Below are positions 61,179-64,000 of a stretch of DNA of 64,000 nucleotides, piece after piece. The notes beneath the pieces are model-generated. The model saw only the letters and a program-made list of their open reading frames with translations, was not told the DNA's origin and ran no database searches. A program made the position numbers and the translations under genes. Within the stretch, counting starts at the first letter, position 1, and each line of letters starts with the position of its first letter. This DNA comes from Bradyrhizobium sp. 199 (GTDB lineage Bacteria > Pseudomonadota > Alphaproteobacteria > Rhizobiales > Xanthobacteraceae): positions 558,001 to 622,000 of the forward strand of contig NZ_JADPJI010000005.1 in the NCBI RefSeq assembly GCF_023073355.1, given 5' to 3'.

Positions 61179-61802
61179 CTAATCTTTTGCGCTGGCGGTG
61201 GAGACCGCCGGCCTGGTATCGCCGAGCGAGACCCAGACGTTGGGATCGCTCTGCGACTGGCGCTTGACGAAGCGGTAGCCGGTCTCGGTCCAGGCAACGA
61301 CGTTCTCGTTCTGATTGTCGAGAACGAACTCGCCTTTGTCGGTCTTCACCGTCAGTACCGCGTGTCCTTCGCCCTTCTTGTCGCGCACGACGGTGATGAG
61401 CAGGGCCTGGCGCGGCCATCCGGCATCGATCAGCATCTTGCGCTTCAACAGCACGTAGTCTTCACAATCGCCGTAGCCGTCGGTCGGCAGCGACCATTTC
61501 TCGATCACGCCCCAGTGCTCCTGGTCGGTCAAAGGCTTGACGGTCTCATTGACCCAGCGATTGACCTTGACGAGGTCGCGCCATGCGGCCTGCGACATCA
61601 CGATGTCGCGCGGCTGCGCCGGTGCGCCCTGGCACTGCGCGGTATTGTCCGCACAGAACTCGACCCAGCCGATCGGCGCACGCGTGGTGTCACCGAGGCT
61701 CGCGTAGAGCAGACGGCCTTCGCCGGCCTGCGCTGTCGCGCCGATCCCGAAGAGCATGGCGGCGAGCGCCAATCCCTTCCCCTGTCCCCTGAAATCAAAC
61801 AT
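61179..61802 (-). CDS. Bacterial transglutaminase-like cysteine proteinase (BTLCP)
   Basis: A 207-residue protein: signal peptide (LALAAMLFGIGATAQA, cleavage near residue 26) then a papain-like transglutaminase core. The catalytic residues are Cys113 (GDCEDYVLLK), His147 (GHAVLTV) and Asp162 (FVLDNQNE). It is close to the LapG-type proteinases that cleave surface adhesins in biofilm control, but no LapD or adhesin gene is nearby. The start at 61802 is ATG; a longer frame to 61832 is rejected. It lies beyond the AT-rich spacer that separates it from the PilZ gene. Confidence 0.9.
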   Translation of the reverse strand: MFDFRGQGKGLALAAMLFGIGATAQAGEGRLLYASLGDTTRAPIGWVEFCADNTAQCQGAPAQPRDIVMSQAAWRDLVKVNRWVNETVKPLTDQEHWGVIEKWSLPTDGYGDCEDYVLLKRKMLIDAGWPRQALLITVVRDKKGEGHAVLTVKTDKGEFVLDNQNENVVAWTETGYRFVKRQSQSDPNVWVSLGDTRPAVSTASAKD

Positions 61803-61905
61803 TGCGGCCCCCGTTTCTTGTTGGGACCACATTTCGCACGGAGCTTTTGAGTTGCCGCTAAGTCAGCCAAGTCAAGTCGAGACGAATACAAGTAAAAGGC
61901 GCGGC

Positions 61906-61971
61906 GAATTCGATCTATACTTGAATCGAATTCTCATAAAATTTGAAATGGCTGCAATTGATTCAAATTTT
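61906..61971. promoter_or_regulatory. Paired inverted repeats upstream of the BTLCP gene
   Basis: Two inverted repeats, with arms of 9 bp and 10 bp and spacers of 10 and 14 bases, only four bases apart, in the most A+T-rich part of the spacer. They lie 104-169 bases upstream of the BTLCP start. They may be operators or a nucleoid-protein site; no regulator is named. Confidence 0.5.
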
Positions 61972-62060
61972 ATCTGTTAACGCGCAGACGCTGGCGGAAC
62001 ACGATTTCCGGGCGCAAACCGGCTGCGCGTTAACCGGCGTGGGACCCGTCACCACGCACG

Positions 62061-62093
62061 AAAAAGGCGGCGTCCGCATCGCGGAGGCCGCCT
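62061..62093 (-). terminator. Intrinsic terminator of the PilZ gene
   Basis: A 13-bp stem with one mismatch (aggcggcgtccgc at 62065-62077 with gcggaggccgcct at 62081-62093) and a three-base loop; on the minus strand it runs into TTTTT (62061-62065). Confidence 0.85.
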
Positions 62094-62132
62094 CTAGGGC
62101 TGGAAATACAGTGGTTTTGACGTCGTCGCGCT

Positions 62133-62744
62133 TTACCGCGCGGTAACGCTCTCTTCGAGTGTTTCGATCGGCTGCGCGTGGACGAACTCCAGGGCGAAGC
62201 CGTCTTCGAGGTTTCGGACCACGCGGCCCTGGACCCGGCCGAGCAAAACCGTCGACTTCAGCGGCGGCCGGTTCTCCGCCGCAATGGCAGCACCGGACAA
62301 GGACAGGTCGATGATGCGGCAGGTCATCTTGGTGCCGTCCTCGAGCGTCAGCACCGCGATCGGGTTGCGCGGCACGATACGGTCGTGGCGGCGGTCCTCG
62401 GGCAAATTGAGGATGTCGCGGTTGGCGAGCCAGGTCAGCTGTGCCGCGAGCTTGTCACGCTTGCGGGGCGTGGCACCGACCGTCATGGCGAAGCCGTTGT
62501 CGATGATGCGGGTGATCTTGCCTTCGACCCGGCCGATATGGTCGAGATAGGCGACCACGCGGTCGCCGACATTGCCGATGCCGGGGGCCAGCAGTGCCAG
62601 CCCGCCCGGCGACATGTTGATCACCTGGCAGGGGAATTCGCGGCGGTCGGGCAGCATGTAGCGGCCGAGCAGGTGCACTTTCACCCGCTGGAAACGCCGA
62701 CGCTCTTCGGCGGCCGGAAGAAATTTTTTGTTCGCCAACGCCAT
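62133..62744 (-). CDS. Tandem PilZ domain protein
   Basis: A 203-residue protein with two PilZ-like units. The first (residues 10-100) has ERRRFQRV and a degenerate (D/N)xSxxG as NMSPGG. The second (residues 120-195) has DRIVPRNPIAVLT and DLSLSG. The RxxxR and (D/N)xSxxG motifs bind cyclic di-GMP. The ATG at 62744 is chosen; the 18 codons upstream to 62798 do not match the family. It likely controls motility, cellulose or exopolysaccharide through c-di-GMP, but no target gene is adjacent. The terminator at 62061-62093 follows. Confidence 0.87.
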   Translation of the reverse strand: MALANKKFLPAAEERRRFQRVKVHLLGRYMLPDRREFPCQVINMSPGGLALLAPGIGNVGDRVVAYLDHIGRVEGKITRIIDNGFAMTVGATPRKRDKLAAQLTWLANRDILNLPEDRRHDRIVPRNPIAVLTLEDGTKMTCRIIDLSLSGAAIAAENRPPLKSTVLLGRVQGRVVRNLEDGFALEFVHAQPIETLEESVTAR

Positions 62745-62813
62745 TTTCAACACCCGACCCCCCGCCCGGGCGGAGTCCGGGACGACCCTAAGGTCCACAG
62801 GGTTAATGCCGCG

Positions 62814-63980
62814 TTAGGATTGGACGCGGCGGTCACGGACAGACACAATGCGCTCGAAAAGCCACATCAAGGGCGGGCAGGCCAGCACCGTCAGTGCGCC
62901 CAGGTCGAGCGCGACCGCTGCACTTCCGACCGATTTGGCAAGCCGGCCCGCCACCGCCGGGCCCAGCATCATCGTGGCATAGAAGAGTGTGTAGAACACG
63001 CCCATCCCGATCGCCCTTGTCTCCGGCGCGAGCACGCGGGCGGCCAGGCTCATGATCGGGCCGGCCGGATGGCCGCCGATCAGGCCGATCAGGACGAGGA
63101 TCATGATCACGGCGTCGGACCGGGTCAGCCACGCCAGCAGTCCGGCCACCATGAGGCTGGCCGCGCCCGCCAGCACGAGCGGGCGTTTGAACCGATCGGC
63201 CAGATAGCCGCCCGTCGGCACCGAGATCACCGACAGCCACATCACAAGGCTGATCGCCGATCCCGCCGCCGCAATGCTCCAGCCGCGCTCGGCCAGCAGC
63301 GACGGGCCGAACGAGAAGATCATCGCGAAGCCGACATTGTAGAGACCCCAGATCATACCCGCGACGATCACCGCCAGCAGCGCCAGGGGATCGAGCCGGC
63401 CAGAGCCCACCGCGCTGGCGGTCGCTCCCGGCGGGGGCTGATAGAGCATGATCAGCACGATGCCCATCGCCGTCAGCGCGCCGGCCGCCAGAAACACCGC
63501 GCCTGCGCCGTAGGCGGTGCCGATCGCCGGCAGCACCAGAAGTGAGATCGCAACGCCGGCCGGCCATGAGTTGACGAAGATCGCCATCGCGGTTGCGATC
63601 TCCTTACCCGCGAACCAGTCGGTGCCCATCTTGGTAAGCTGCACCGTCAGCAGCACGCCGCCGGCGCCGGAGCCGAGCCGGCCCGCCAGCTGCCAGCCCC
63701 AGACGTCGGTCGTGGCCATTACGAGGCTGCCCGCCGTCATCAGCAACAGTGCGGCGATCGTCGTCGGCCTGTCGCCAAGCCTTCGGCCGATCGCGCCGCC
63801 CGGCAGCGCCAGCACGACGCCTGGCGCGAAGTAGAGCCCGATCAGGATGCCGATATCGGCCAGCCCGACGCCAAAAGTCTGTTGCAGCAGCGGCGCGACC
63901 GCGGCCACGCTCTGGAATTGGAAGGCGATGGTGAGGCGCACGACGAACAGGATCGCAAGAATGCCCCAGCGATTGCGCAA
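62814..63980 (-). CDS. MFS transporter, CynX/NimT-like, TTG start
   Basis: A 388-residue protein with 12 hydrophobic segments (FVVRLTIAFQFQSVAAVAPLLQQTFGV is helix 1). The cytoplasmic loop between helices 2 and 3 is GGAIGRRLGDRPTT, the MFS motif A region. It starts at TTG 63980, since a gggggag ribosome-binding sequence lies 7 bases upstream; no in-frame ATG offers a full first helix. The CynX/NimT group exports small anions or drugs. It ends 15 bases short of the PilZ gene's open frame. Substrate unknown. Confidence 0.84.
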   Translation of the reverse strand: MRNRWGILAILFVVRLTIAFQFQSVAAVAPLLQQTFGVGLADIGILIGLYFAPGVVLALPGGAIGRRLGDRPTTIAALLLMTAGSLVMATTDVWGWQLAGRLGSGAGGVLLTVQLTKMGTDWFAGKEIATAMAIFVNSWPAGVAISLLVLPAIGTAYGAGAVFLAAGALTAMGIVLIMLYQPPPGATASAVGSGRLDPLALLAVIVAGMIWGLYNVGFAMIFSFGPSLLAERGWSIAAAGSAISLVMWLSVISVPTGGYLADRFKRPLVLAGAASLMVAGLLAWLTRSDAVIMILVLIGLIGGHPAGPIMSLAARVLAPETRAIGMGVFYTLFYATMMLGPAVAGRLAKSVGSAAVALDLGALTVLACPPLMWLFERIVSVRDRRVQS

Positions 63981-64000
63981 CGTTCATCTCCCCCGAGCCC

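Larger units (their letters stand above)
61803..62132. other. AT-rich spacer with two inverted repeats
   Basis: A 330-base region with no gene. It contains two adjacent perfect inverted repeats: gaattcgat-N10-atcgaattc (61906-61933) and aaaatttgaa-N14-ttcaaatttt (61938-61971). On the minus strand it lies upstream of the BTLCP gene and after the PilZ terminator. Confidence 0.7.

Noticed and set aside
62178..63545. Plus-strand open frame of 455 codons
   Set aside because: Antisense to the PilZ and MFS genes; low-complexity His/Arg/Gln content marks it as a shadow.
1..64000. CRISPR array, rRNA, insertion sequence or prophage
   Set aside because: No regularly spaced repeats, no rRNA sequence and no transposase, integrase or phage structural protein were seen.

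Overview
The window looks like a chromosomal segment of a Bradyrhizobium-like alphaproteobacterium (Hyphomicrobiales). The evidence is high G+C, the dense operonic layout, the protein families (a split ureide/peptide-type catabolic repertoire, CYTH-CHAD, DUF3126, BTLCP, tandem PilZ), and several families of short palindromic intergenic repeats of the kind scattered through such genomes. No phage genes, transposase genes, rRNA or CRISPR array were seen. The single tRNA is tRNA-Leu(TAA) at about 34.4 kb. Species assignment is an inference.

Layout. (1) 1-3946, minus strand: an Anbu-type cluster (ATP-grasp, alpha-E, transglutaminase, and the first 108 codons of the proteasome-like Anbu subunit, cut by the left edge). 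(2) 4.2-9.9 kb: CinA-like protein, xanthine phosphoribosyltransferase, a conserved hypothetical, a MetE-like methyltransferase, a glutathione transferase, a 2-hydroxychromene-2-carboxylate isomerase homologue and a quinone oxidoreductase. (3) 9.9-22.1 kb: a peptide/amide uptake and hydrolysis region. It has a divergently transcribed periplasmic binding protein, two permeases, a fused double ATPase, two M20 peptidases, an M81 (MlrC-type) peptidase, an amidase and a crotonase. (4) 22.2-25.2 kb: Bcr/CflA efflux pump, TetR regulator with a clear operator, and a second crotonase starting at TTG. (5) 25.3-34.1 kb: a surface-glycan type cluster with two tandem GT87-like membrane glycosyltransferases convergent with a block encoding a GT-C-like membrane protein, a methyltransferase, an asparagine synthetase, a GT2 lipid-linked sugar synthase and a second methyltransferase.

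(6) 34.4-38.9 kb: tRNA-Leu, a lipoprotein, a flavin monooxygenase, a zinc-finger protein, an unrecognised membrane protein and an alpha/beta hydrolase. (7) 38.9-45.3 kb: a gene-poor, more A+T-rich accessory stretch with two NTF2-like proteins, an Ada-type methyl-phosphotriester sensor lacking a repair domain, a cysteine synthase gene broken by a one-base deletion, and a secreted serine hydrolase bracketed by a degenerate 88-bp direct repeat. (8) 45.3-53.0 kb: a membrane protein, serine acetyltransferase, DUF3126, DUF1349, a gamma carbonic anhydrase and several small envelope proteins, plus a 54-residue Rmf-like protein on the minus strand. (9) 53.2-59.1 kb: a polyamine-type ABC importer operon ending in an Asp/Glu/hydantoin racemase, with a divergent GntR regulator. 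(10) 59.3-64 kb: CYTH-CHAD protein, BTLCP cysteine peptidase, tandem PilZ protein and an MFS transporter.

The systems most worth attention are the Anbu/ATP-grasp peptide-modification cluster, the AsnB-containing glycan cluster with duplicated GT87 genes, the peptide-hydrolysis operon built around an M81 peptidase, and the accessory stretch at 39-45 kb with its flanking repeat and decayed genes.
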